Shown: positions 1 to 12,553 of the stretch, piece by piece | How the letters are laid out: each line of letters begins with the position of its first letter | Position numbering within the stretch: the first letter of the stretch is position 1 | Assembly: GCF_001649575.2 (NCBI RefSeq) | Contig: NC_051441.1 | Location: forward strand, 8,823,456 to 8,887,455 | Origin: Kryptolebias marmoratus | Taxonomy: Eukaryota > Chordata > Actinopteri > Cyprinodontiformes > Rivulidae | Direction of reading: 5' to 3' | Length of the DNA: 64,000 nucleotides | Made by a program: the position numbers and the translations under genes | The notes under the pieces: model-generated | The model's database searches: none | Seen by the model: only the letters and a program-made list of their open reading frames with translations | Told to the model about the DNA's origin: nothing

Positions 1-1382
1 TTCATACAATTTTGTAGTAAGTTTAGTTACACTAAAATATGGTGATGATTATACACACCAGCTCAGCAGTCTAAATGTACCCAGTTAGATTAATAATTTA
101 TTGGTACTAAAAGGCTCAAGATGTTAAGCCCTCAGACTTTCCATTGGTAATCATGCCTTATTTTTTTCTTTTTTTTTTTAAAATAGCACTTATTAGATGG
201 ACCAAGACCAAGCACAATCAGAAAAGATCAGATCATCACCTCAACAGTCAAGTACAAAAAGTGATCTAAAATTGAAACCCAGGTTTTCACCTTCAGCTGA
301 GATGGTCAGGTCTATGAACGGAAAGCTGTTAGGGAACCAAGTTTTACCATCATGGTCAAAATCCTGGCTCTGAAATTTTTGTGACAAAGTTTTATATTTA
401 AATTAGACAAAGATTTAGATGACCAGAGGTATGTTTAGCTCATCATACCTGTATCTTCTTGCTGATGTGACTTGATAGTTAGCTCAAAGTAGATTATAAG
501 AGGAATGTCAAAACCTTTAACCGTAACCTCAAATTATCAGCAGACAGTGGAAATAATTGTGCATTTCAAGAGAACATAAACACTTAAACGCCTATTAAAA
601 ACTGTCTGAAGAATAAATGAACAGGCTAACTCTACTCCTTGAAGAGTTTTCACAAAATCCTGATATAAACCTGACTGAATACTTTGTTGTCTCTACTTAA
701 AGTAGCTTGTTGGAGTAAAATCTACAAATGTAAATAATTTTAACCTGAATTCTTCCAAGTGCTGGTAGTGCTGAAATGTTAGTTCTGATGTATTAAAGTA
801 TGCATTGCATAGCTTCAACTTAGAAAAATATAATTTGAATAACAGTGATTGCAAATTAGGTTACCAGAGCATGTACTTCATGATGGTCTGCAACTTTACA
901 ACAGGGCTTTAAAATTAGTATAAACACACTATATTAACCTTTGACAACTTACTCAGCAAGTGAATTATCACGTCAAAAATGAGAATTTGTGTTCAACATA
1001 CACAACAGACAATATTCTCTACCCATCTTTTTAAAATAATTTTTTTTAGCCTCCATATGTTTGTTTAAGTGACAGCTTACAGGAAGTGTCTGTACAATAT
1101 TAAAAGCCCAGACAAATGAAACTACACCGCAGGCAGCAAGTCAGACACACTTACTTCCTCCCCTTCAGGTAGTGCACTAAACGACAAAGGCAGGGTGTCT
1201 CATTAACTACCCAACCCAAAGTAAAGTACATATAAAAAAAAAAACAATAAAAAACACTGCCATGGTGGTCTGCAAGATGAAAATGCAAGCATCTTCTACA
1301 GAAAAACATGTCTGACTCCAGGGTAAAAAACAAAACAAAAAAACTTTACGGTAACAAGTAAGTAGGCCAGAGGAAATGCTTA
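1..1382. other. AT-rich noncoding DNA, no gene seen
   Basis: No frame with recognisable protein similarity, no RNA gene. If the minus-strand exons at 1.4 or 10.4 kb are real, this is intron of that gene. Confidence 0.5.
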
Positions 1383-1790
1383 CCTTGCTCTTCTAACAGA
1401 GCTCCTCCTCAGCTTCCACATTGTCTTTGTCTTTTTTCCACTCACGCTAACATAGTAGTGATCAACTTAACATCGACTCTGGAGTCCAACCAAACAAGCT
1501 TTCAAAAGAAATCCAAGTTAAGCGTTGTTTCTGGCAGAGGCGCCGTCGAAAAACAAATTCAACTGTTTAATGTGGCAGGCTTTTTAGTGCATTGACCTCT
1601 TTCTTCTGTCTCCACCCCCCTGGTTTTACCAGCTGAGCCTCTACTCCTCTTCCTGTTAAATGCAGACACCTGCTTTGGTTCCCATAGAAACAATCTGCTG
1701 CAAGCAACAGCGTTTCCTGTTAGAGGCTGCAGAAAGCCCCAGGACTTGTCATCATACAAGCACAGCCTTTTGTCATTCACTCACTTACTC
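1383..1790 (-). other. possible alternative noncoding first exon
   Basis: On the minus strand, sequence between about 1790 and 1383 is less AT-rich than its surroundings and ends in a strong donor, GCAAG|GTAAGC, at 1383/1382. A short frame covers part of it but resembles no family I know. It could be an alternative first exon or an internal UTR exon (acceptor-like TGTTAG at about 1448) of the same leftward gene as the 10.4 kb block. Weakly supported. Confidence 0.22.
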
Positions 1791-4700
1791 ACTCCATCAG
1801 ATTTGTTGTTTTTTGATAAGCCGTAGGGGGTGAATTAATTAAAATACAAAAATATCCCAGCCGTATAGACAAGAAAGACAAAAAAAAAAAACAAGAGAGA
1901 TTGACACATTTTCAACTACAAAAACTTTCCCTGGACTTCAGGCAGCCTTACTAACACACACAAACATGATCATTTATTTTAAAGAAACATGTTTATTATT
2001 GAAACAGCCTGTTCTGTTCCTGTTATGAAAAAATAATGAAGGAGAAAATAATGATGGGGAAATTTTCACACCCAGCCACACACTAAAGGCCTTTATTTTT
2101 GGTCTCCCTTCTCTTGGGCTTCTGGGTGGCATATTCAGAGGAAAAACAACTAACTGATCAAACGAGCAGCACTGGTGAAAGCTCGCCTCCCACTACCCCA
2201 CCCCCCCAAGGGCAGGATCAAGCTGAAAAACCCATTGGTGCCCATTTCAGGGACTTGTATACCACCAGGCATGCTGTTCTTCATCAGTAAACCAGATCCA
2301 GACACTTTGCAGATTTATGCTGTCAACATGATCCCAACACCTATAGAACCAAGTTGACAGTGTTGGGTAAACTATGAAGAAGTATGAACATGCACATGTG
2401 AGTGCAAGCGAATGAAAAAAAAAAAGCAAAAAAAGGGCCTGAGAAGGCAGCAAGAGCCGTGGGAAACGCTGGGTTATAGCCATGGGAGTGTGGGGGTTGG
2501 AGGTCTGCCTTTTATATAAACAGACTCCTGGTTGGACTGTGCAGAGAGACAGATTGGGGGACAGGAAGAGAGCAGAGGACTGACTGAGGCCCATCTGCAT
2601 CCTTTCATTTTGACAGTGATGCTTCTCAGAAGCCAACACGTGTTGCATTAAACTCCAGGTCCTGAGCCCTCTGAATGATAAGTGCAGATTACGAGGCTGA
2701 CTGAACGGCCTTGATGTGGATGTGGTATTTCTCAGCTGCTGAGTGAAAAGCAGCGGCGTGTCCATGCATGGAAACAGTGATAAACACAAGAACTCTGGGA
2801 TGATTCCCAACCTGCCACCAGTGTTGCTTCACTTCTCTCTTCTTTAACATCTCTTTGAAGAAATAATCATTCTGTTCATTTCCCAAGTTGTATTCCTGCC
2901 ATGGGAATGCAATGTTAGCTCTGTTTAAGCATCACACATCTTAATTATCTGTGTAAATGCCTAGTTTAGGTCTACAATGTTTTATCAGTCCAAAGACTTC
3001 TGGGTTTTTCTTGTCTCCATGTGATCCATTAACAGACAACCTTGTGGGGAAAAATAGCCTTATTCCATAAAGGAAATAATTATTGTTCCATGGTAATTGA
3101 AAAAGATTATTTTGCTTTAACAGAATGGTTTTTCACCCAAACAGTCACCTCAGACTGAGTCTAAACCACATGAAGTGAAAAAACAGACTGTAAGCTTAAG
3201 CTATGAGCACAAAATAAATAAATAAATAAATCACTCCTATAATTAACATTCATTCATTAGGTTTTTATAGCTCAGCTAGCACAAAAAAGAATCCCCATCA
3301 GAGGACCGGGAGTTTAAAATGCATGACAAAATCTGCAGAACAAGCTCTCAAGGAAAATATTGACTGCCCGGATAATTTGTGTTTAAGACGTTCATAACTT
3401 TTCACTTCCTGTCAATACTCTAAAACTAGGCCATTCAATATTTACCCACGAGAGATCACTCCCAGACTAGCACACAAACTTTCAAACATGACTTACAGTT
3501 CATTTCCGGAATGAGGTATTGATGTGCCTTTTGTGTGCTTAATTTGTCTTGTGTATATTCTACTGTCTGGAAAAGGAGAGGTGCTGCAGGAGTGCTGTCT
3601 GCATCATTTAAAGCCAGTGCCCTGGACAGACAACCGTATGACCTGAGGGTTAAAGACTTTAGGAGGTCTGAGGCCAAATGCAGAGAAAACTGACCTGCTT
3701 AAAAGCTATTGATCATCATTCTGTTTGCAAAGCACCCCGTTTGACAGTAAAATAACTAATGTAGAACACCATCAGGGGCTACACCGTTGTTCAGTAATAG
3801 ACTAGCACAGATGATTATACACGTATTCCAGTAATTAAGCAGACAAATGGCTCCTAGTGGATGGTATCTGCCCTGCAACCCAGTTAGCAGGCCTGAATGT
3901 CTCATTTAGGAAGGAGCAGCCACAGGACAAACAGTGGAAATCACATTATCTCTCAATCACACTAAATGGGAACAACAGACATCAAGCAGATGACGCCCTC
4001 TGAGATAAATAAAGCAGAGAGAAAGCATGCTGCTCTACTGACAATTTGCAATTAAAGCCCTCCTTTTTTTTCACCGAAAGCCAACTTAGCTGTTACTTAA
4101 ATGCTCCAAATGGAGTGCTGAAGGAAAACTGGCATTTTTTGTGTATACAGTATAAGTTAATGTACATTTTCTCATGGTATTTATGCAGCTCTAATACTGG
4201 AAGAAAACAGATCTCATTTTAGCTGAGTTCAGCCATCCAGACATGACATTAACGAGATGAGATGAACATGAGACTGCATCAGATGGGCACAAGGTTTTTA
4301 ACATTTTAACCAGTCAAATTTCTAAAAATCAAAAACTTTCAGAAAAGTCTCAAGCAACAATACAAAATGCTATTGTCTAGATATTTGTCAATATTGCAGA
4401 CATGTGTTCATTTAGATAAAAACAGCTACCTTCATAGTCGGCTAACTCAACATAAATGATGCACTTTTTATATTTCAAATGATGTTCCACTGTTCCTATT
4501 TCCTGTGTGCTCTATGCAGTCAAAACTCAGAAATCTGTCTTGCATGGAAGCCATTACATCCAAAACGGTGAGGAAGTGGATGTTTGTTTGGACCAACAGT
4601 GAGGTTGGGTTGCTGCTACATGTTGAAAAGGGTGAGTAGCACAAACGGCACTCTGCTGTCTACCATTATTATTGTTGTTGATGTACTCCTGCATGTGCAG

Positions 4701-7700
4701 AACAACTATTGACTACAGCCATGTGGTGCAATTTAACACATAGCCGTTTCCCTTGAAATGCAACAGGAAGTATCCAAAACGTTCCACTCTGAGACCTAGG
4801 GTTCAAAAAGTTTCAGTGTCAGAAAATTCAATTGCTGCTGTTGTGTAAACGAATGGCTGAACTGCAACAGAAATGCTACAGTTTCACTGAAAAACAGCTT
4901 TGTATAAACAGCCCCTAATTCATCTCTGCATGTCTTCATCCTGCAATGACTGCTGGGAGCTTTCAATCTATTCAAATCAGGACTGGGCCTGGTTATATTT
5001 GCACCTTCAGCCACTTTGAAGTCACCGATTTACCCAGAAAAGGTGCGAGTTGACTCAAACTCTCTGAGAAAACCCATAAAACCACAATAAGAAGATGCAA
5101 GTTGCACACAGAAAGGATCCACTTCTTCCTGAAACAGTCTTTGAGTGAAAGAAGAAAAGGCAAGTTGAATTTTTTCAAACAGGAAAAAATAAAACTCAAA
5201 TCTGTGTCTTTTTCTTCCTCCTGTGCCGACTTTTACCTGGAAAGCTGGTGTGAGATGGTGTTTCATGCTAATGTTGCACCTCACGCAGGAGTGCACTCTG
5301 CTCTGCAATGATCAAAGAACAAAAGATTTCGAAAGCTTTTGTGCTAACAACACTGCCTCTGGGTTATCAGATTGGTATTCAGGTTGCCTGATTTCTCAAT
5401 CTGTATCTATTCAAAGGTCAGTGAATGTGGAATATCTGAGAAAGGCTGCTTTGACTGGAAAAACAAAAATCAGCTTTTAAAAAAAGGCACCGTACAGGTG
5501 TGTGTGTGTGTGTGTGTGTATGGGGGGGGAGGGGGTCCATATCAATTGTGAAGAGGGTAAACTATATTAAAGACAATGTTTGAATCTTGAGTGTTGAATT
5601 AATCATCTGTAGGGTTTTTAAGTACACAAGTAGATCAAACACAAGAATGAGTAATGGTCCAGGACAGCAGGCAGCAAGCTTACATGAAAGAAAGAAACAA
5701 AAAAAAAAAAACTAAACTACAGACAGTCAATAAATGGTTTCCTGGCCTAAAGCAAGTGAGTTAGACCTTATGACCTGAGAGGTTAAGACCTGTTACATTT
5801 GCAGCCAATACAAACTTTGTGTCTTTCTCTCCAGCATCCTCCTCTGTGATAAAACTGACATTTTTTTTAATATTACAGGCACAAACAGCAGATTGCAAAG
5901 ATGACACTTGCATTCCCCATTTATCACAGTCAAAAACGAGTCACATTCTGAATGTTAAACCGCAGCACTAAACGACACTTTTTGATGCCCCTACAGTGCC
6001 TTTGTAAAGAGAAACAATGCTGAACATTCCAGCTCTGCTATCATCTCAGATCAGAGTTCAGTCCCTCTGCTGAAACTGTAGACATTACCACTCAACATCT
6101 GCGTCATCGGAGAAATCAGAAAAAAAAAATAAAAAAATTATTGACACCACTTTGGCATTTTAGAGTCTCTCAACATAATGAGAGGGAAAGAGCAAAAAGC
6201 AGGTTCAAACTGAAGACATCAACAAGAGAGCATGCCAGAAACAGCCACTTAAGATTATTTCTGAATGCTTTTAGTAATGAGAAATGGCCTAAACCCTTCC
6301 AGATTGGGAAGGTCAACAACCATCACCGGGTCATTTAAAACTACCTCTCTGCACAGAGTACTCCTTAAGCTAACTGTGGATGCACACAGAATACCAAGGA
6401 TGTTACAAACACCAATAACATGACAGCAGAGAGACTCCCAAAACAGTTCCACAAACATAAATGCCCCAGTTTTAATGGAGAAGCATGTCCACAGGAAGGG
6501 AAGGGAGAAAATGAAGCTGCTAACCCTCCCATCTCACCGGAAATCAGCCTGCCCTTCCTGACCACTCAGTGTAAACAAGGCCTCACTCAATCATACTGTA
6601 TTACAGCGGGGCTGACCAAACAAACAGCACACAACTCCATCAACGCTCCGTTTTAATAAGCTACTAGGATGTGAGCCGGCGCTCGCACAAACGCGTTCAA
6701 AAACTGAGTGTATCAGGGCATGGAGCACCTCAGACTTCTTTCATTATTTTCCCAGATGAACACATCCGGATCTTGTCTGCAGCAGGCAGATGAGTCACAC
6801 AACCTGATGACAGATTGAACCCGAGGCCCAGGTGTCTGCGGGGTCGGTGTCTCTGAAGCGCTGCTAATAAAGAAGTGAGGTCCCATATCAAAAACACTCA
6901 GGAAAAAAAAAAAAAGGAAGAGTAATCTTTAATTAAAAGAATGCAGAGAAATGAAGGGACTGGGGGATCTTGCCTGCTTTTAAAGTAGGAGAGTGTTATA
7001 ATTACAAAGTCAGTCGAGAACGGACTGATGGGAAGCCAAAAAAGAAGCTTCAAAAAGTACTTCTATTTTTGTTTGTTTTTTTATTTTTTGCACAAATACA
7101 TTTTTTACAATAAAAAGCAAATGCAGACAGCAAATTGTGTCAGCAAGGGGGCAACCAGCTGAGTGAGTAAAACAGCTGGATATGAAAGATCCCACTGATA
7201 GGCAAAAAGTGGATATAGATATTTACAAAGAAAAAAGAAAAAGGAAACAAAAACAACACTTTCACCACTTGAGTGTTTGTTGATTTTGGAGAAAAAAATA
7301 ATACAAGTGATGCAAGCACATTTTTTATGGCTCAGTTGTTCATATTTAGAAGTGATTGTCTTGATACTACCAAGAAACTTATTTTGCTTTTTCTGGTTTA
7401 ATATGACAACACTTGAGCAAATCTAAAGGTGACTTATCGTTGGTGAATCTGGAAAAAGGCTGCCAAAATATTTCTCCCTGCTAGTTTTTATTTCTGATGC
7501 TTTGTTTAGTTCCAACAATCTATTACAACTATTTACAGCCACATGCTCTTTTATGTTGGACTCTGACAAACCGTGGCATTGCTCCTTGTGTTTTTGCTTT
7601 TAATGTTGTGTCAATTTGGGATGCTGCGATTCCTCAAGGGTGGTGTCACGCTGAAAACAGTTCACAGGGACAGGGTATGTTCCCTTCACACTCCACAAAA

Positions 7701-10366
7701 CTGAAAATAGGTTTAAGTGGCAGCAAAAGCAGCATTAATTTGAATTTTGCAATTTATGCATTTTTTATCATTGTTCCCAAAACAACGGAATAATGATATA
7801 AAAGGACAAATAAAAGTAAACATTACAACAAATACTGAAACCCTACAATGTCTCAAAGTCAAACCGACTTCTGGGCACTGCTGGTGGAAGTCACAGAAAT
7901 CATTCACGTCAAGGTTCATTGGCACCTAAACTGATCTATGTGATCTGGGCTTGCTCCACAGTTCAGCCGTGAACTTTGACCTGTTCCCTAACTGTAGAGG
8001 CCGGTACACTAAAGACAACAAAAGGAGTTGATTTCTGACATCATCTAACAAGTGTGCAGCACTTAGCAGATTTACTGAGCAATAAAACCATCCAGTTCAC
8101 CACCTGACATGGTACAAATTTACAACTTGCTAAACTATTTGCTGATTGTTTGGGTCTGTAACACAATAAATCAGTAACAGCTTAATACTAATGAGCTGAA
8201 AAGGGACATATTGTCACCTGCTATAGGTGAGATGGGCATAAATTGGTCACTAAATTTATTTTCCTCTCCCCTGGGAGAAGCACACAACCGAAACTGTTCT
8301 GCTGCTCATGAGAAAAATCATAGTGCATTGTTAATTAGCTCAAAATGTATAATGGAATCACTAGAAAAATAAAACAATGTGGATGTTTTTTTGTAAAATA
8401 GATGCAGGACTAAAACGGTTAACGGAACTATAACAAGACTTTTGTCATTGTTTCACAAATATGAACTCTGCCTAGATCTTGCAGCAAGGAAACAGGACAG
8501 CACTGGAGAATAAACATTTCCTCAAACTAACAAACCCAAGCAGACAGGGTCACGAAGCAGCATGCTGAATAAGCCCAGAAAACAATGCAGCCAAACAAAA
8601 GACACAGGAACAAACAGTATTCAAAGAGAAGACACAGGAGGCACTCTTAGAAAGGGATGTTTGGATGACAAGGACAATAAAAATAAAATCAAATTGTTGT
8701 CTTCTGTCAAAAGTCAAACTCTACAAATAATTATCTGTGAGTACTGAATAAATTAAAGTTTTGCATCTTATATGAATGGATGATTTTACAGACCACTAAC
8801 TGAAACTGATTAAATAACCTTAGACTTATCATACAGGTCTAGTTTCTGCAATGAGCCATAGTTCAAGATCATCTTTCAAACAGAGATCGCAAGTAAAAAA
8901 AAAAACAGTTTATACTGGTATTTCCTGGAATGTGAAGGGGCTAGACGGGACACACACATCGCCTCAAATAAGCACAGAAACTGCAAACATGTTTAAACGG
9001 GTGCACACACCAAGTGGCCACAAATAGCCTAGTTTAACTCCACCTCAACCACAGCAGAATTTTGAAATGTTGATTATGTCCAAATTAAATGGTAAACAGC
9101 AATAATTTGCACACTTCTCTAAAACACCATTATGGTCAGGTTAAGTTTCTTGGGATATGAGCCCGCAAAAAGGCGAAAAAATTAAAATAAAAAAGAAACA
9201 AAAAAAAGGAATGAGCGGTTGGCACAAAGTCCAACACCACAAGAAGGAATAACTTTCACCTTCTGGCACTTCTCTTTGCAACTGGATGATTTGTAATTTA
9301 TAAAACACGTAGCAGAACTTGAGTGAGCTGGTTAAAATGTCTCACCTCCACTGAACGGCATTCCAGAGGCACTTTTAAGGAAAAAAGTAAACAAGCTAAG
9401 CCAATGACACATTCATCTCAGGGATGATGCTGGCTTGTTTGCGTAAATCCATCACGCTTTTCAGGCGAGCAGCACAACGTGACATCTCACTGTGCCCCAG
9501 CAGGTTCTGGCAAAGATGGGTCAAATGTCACATTTAGACCTGCAAAAACAAACCTGAGTTTGTCCCACAAACACAGACTGAAGACAAACTCTCCTCAAAC
9601 AATTCTAATAGTGTCACTGATGAAGTGATGACTTACAAACCTGAGCCTCAGTCTCTGTATAATATCACTGTTGAGTCTGTCAACAAACTCAGCAGGAAGT
9701 AATCAGTTGTAACAGGGACAAACAGAAAGCATGCTCAACCTGGGGGGTCAAAAATAGGTCTAAAGATGTGAGAATAATTTTATACTCCCTTGCTTATTTA
9801 TAAACTACCACGACCATCAAGTGAACACATGTCAAATTTAGTTCCAACTACCTAAAGTTTACTCGAGCGTTTCTCTAAACTATCACTGCTGGGAGAGCTG
9901 CACAGGAAAGCAGTCTGATGAAACATGTTTCTGGTTTTAGTCTGACGTAAACTGAATTTAACAAGGTCTTAAATTAGCCCCACTGGGGAAATAAAAAGCC
10001 TAAGAAAAGAGGTTATTTCAAAATAAATAACTAAATACAAAACATATTATATAAATGAATATAAGGTTTAATTTCTGAAACTACGCCTTCCAATTCATTG
10101 AGCAAAAACACAATAAAAAGCCATTTTTTGAGCAAAAGCACATAACCCAGCATGGTTAAACATGACTGGCTTGATCATATTACAATAAAATCTGGGTGGG
10201 TCATTGTAGGACAATGGTAGGTGACTGTCAGCAGCTGCAGGATGTTTTTACATTCATGCTGGAGCACTGAGCAGAGACAGATATGATACAAAAAGCTAAA
10301 AATAACAGGTTCATTTTAATGCATGAGGCTGTATATGGAGGTCCAAAGACAAAAGCATGCAGACCT
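1791..10366. other. noncoding DNA, probable intron of the leftward gene
   Basis: AT-rich with short simple repeats: (TAAA)n at 3211-3230, (TG)n at 5498-5519 followed by a G run, and several A or T runs. Open frames, including one of 187 codons on the minus strand at 2247-2810, are low-complexity and unlike known proteins. I see no gene. Confidence 0.5.
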
Positions 10367-10760
10367 ACCGAGCATCCCATTCATGCAAGCCGGCTGCAGC
10401 TCCAGGCCCCCAGCAGCAGCTCGGTGATAATAACAGTAATGATGAGGGGGGTTCGTTCGTCAAACAGAGGCAGATGTGAGGCGCTCGGATCGGCTCTTTG
10501 TGCGCCCTCGGTTCAGCCTTTGTGCTGCTGGAGAGAGAGAGACACACACACACTACAGCTGCTGCCGCCGCATCCTCTCCGGCTGTGCTTCAGGTTGAAG
10601 CGCAGAAAGTCGCCACAAAGCCTCCTGGTGGAGTGCGAGAGCGATCACGCCCTCCTTCCGCGTCTCCTTAAAGACGCAGGAGGGCCGCTCCGACTGGCTG
10701 CGGCCAGCGTCATGTGCGTCACGTAGGCCGACGTCAGAGGGAACCAGGACTGCTTCCTCC
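10367..10760 (-). promoter_or_regulatory. GC-rich promoter and noncoding first exon of a neighbouring gene
   Basis: The only GC- and CpG-rich block outside sdk2 exons. On the minus strand a purine/GC-rich segment ends at a plausible donor, CTCG|GTAGGT, at 10367/10366. CRE-like sites TGCGTCA (10715-10721) and GACGTCA (10730-10736) lie where a minus-strand core promoter would be. No convincing coding frame is present, so the exon would be 5' UTR. In human, CDC42EP4 lies 3' of SDK2 in the same orientation and has noncoding 5' exons; cdc42ep4 is the synteny-based guess. Confidence 0.45.
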
Positions 10761-11299
10761 ACCTCATGTGGAGGTGCTGAAGCTACCAGCATCAACACAC
10801 ATGCAGACATGAACAGGTTCATTATAAGGCTATCAGTCAGGAATATATTAAACTATTCAAAAAGATAGGCTGGTAGAAATCTTTGTCCAGGCTGGATAGT
10901 CAAATAGGGCCCTGTTTTTTAAAATTGTTTTATTGGTTTATAAAACAACTCTTTCCTAAAAACAACATTACTGGTGTCAAGGGATGCTACAGTAGCTGAT
11001 ATTAAACCTCCACACTTTTGGTTCACGCTGTTGGCTGAGCTATCACGTGAACACTCTTTTTTTAAGCATTTGTGCCACTGTCAGTATTGTATTACATAAT
11101 TTTTTGGGTGGAAATACTGTAGTATTTTTGCTGAAATTTGCCACAGGCTGCACCAGATGTGCTACAGTTATCACGCTTGCAACTAACCATAGAATTCATA
11201 CGTAAATGATTGTGTAACGCGAAGCTGATGGAAATGAAAAGGTTTGCAAAGCATTCACTTAAACAGCCATGGTTTTATTTAGTTGTTTTAGGATGGCAG

Positions 11300-11452
11300 C
11301 AATACACTTCGGCCCCGCTAGCACTAGCTGTTAGCTCACTAATCTGGTCAGAATTAAACACAATGTGTCCAAACTGAGGCTGTTCAAAGAGCGATGTACA
11401 ACAGGTAAGATATTATATGTTCATGACCTTAATTCCACCTCAAGAACAACTG
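11300..11452 (-). mobile_element. diverged MITE fragment related to the 62.2 kb element
   Basis: The segment with CCAAACTGAGGC, TTCAAAGAG and ACAGGTAAGAT followed by TTCCACC and AACTGAACT parallels the reverse complement of the left end of the TIR element at 62175-62525. Related sequence may extend left to about 10990. Boundaries uncertain. Confidence 0.45.
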
Positions 11453-12529
11453 AACTACTGCTTCTGTGAATTTTCCTTCCCACTTCCTTTTTTTTATTGG
11501 CTAATACACTTTGAGTAAAGCTTCATTGCATTCTTCACTGTCTGGAAACACAACAGACTTTAATGAATGACTTTGTGGTTGTGTGTATTTCAGGTTGATC
11601 AGCTGCTCCGAGTCAGTGACCAACCATTAGCACCTTTTGCAATGGAAATGAGCAGGAAGCAGCCAAGTTCCACTCCAGATTGGCCGCATACTCACCCTTA
11701 GGTCAGAAAAAAGGACTGTGTTTTCAGAGTAAAAGCCAGTCTACCTAAGCGAAATGACTCTACACTTTTGTTCACCACATCAATTTTTCAGTCATGTAAT
11801 TTTATCAATCCGTGCTGTTCTTCAAACTCCCCCTTTGTTCCATGGACTGAGCATCACGCATGACTTTCTCTCTTTGGCTTTGTTCCCAGAATGCTCCATC
11901 CCAGTAGATGATGGGAGGAAAAGATTCTGTATGATGACAATTTGATCGCAGTGGCCTTTTGTTCAAACTCAAGCTTGATTCAGAGTTTAGGTTATTTTTT
12001 TGGCATGACCTTTCCTTGAATGCTTCAGCTAAACTGCTCTCTTCCTGAACATCTAACATACTCTTACGATGGATATTAAATGTGTTCACAGGAAGATGAT
12101 TTAACTCTCCCATAACACATGTAAAAAAAATCTGGTTACAACAGGAAATGACATAATATGTAATAAAAAAATACATTTAATACATTCACTGCTCGTTACG
12201 AGAGAAAAAAAATGAAATTACATGAAGAATGGTTGCTGGTTTTACATTAACACAAATAAAAGTGTCGATTGAATGTAAAGAAGCAAAGCACATTATTCTT
12301 TAAAGAATATGTGGGCAATTTCCAGTGAATCAAAGCAGTTTTCAAGTTGGCACATTTATCCGTAACAGGAAAACAATATTTTAAGATTGTTACGTTTTCT
12401 TTTCTTTCTTTGACAGCTTTGACTGCTCCTTTTTCTCAAAAGCCATTAGAGGTAAATGTGCATGTTTTGAAGAGAATCTCATCAATGTTTTGTCAGAATG
12501 TGCTTTTCTTTTCCCGGTGCGTGATGAGG

Positions 12530-12553
12530 TTTTTTTTTTTTTTTTTTTTTTTT
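12530..12553. repeat. 24-base T run
   Basis: Uninterrupted T run on the plus strand; on the minus strand it is a poly(A) run that follows AATAAA (12566-12571) by 12 bases. Confidence 0.9.

Noticed and set aside
2247..2810. 187-codon minus-strand open frame, the longest non-sdk2 frame on the left side
   Set aside because: Composition is erratic, with pyrimidine-derived Phe/Leu/Ser runs, no domain recognised and no splice context; a chance frame.
10283..10726. 147-codon plus-strand frame over the GC-rich block
   Set aside because: No recognisable domain and start context poor; the block reads better as promoter and 5' UTR on the minus strand.
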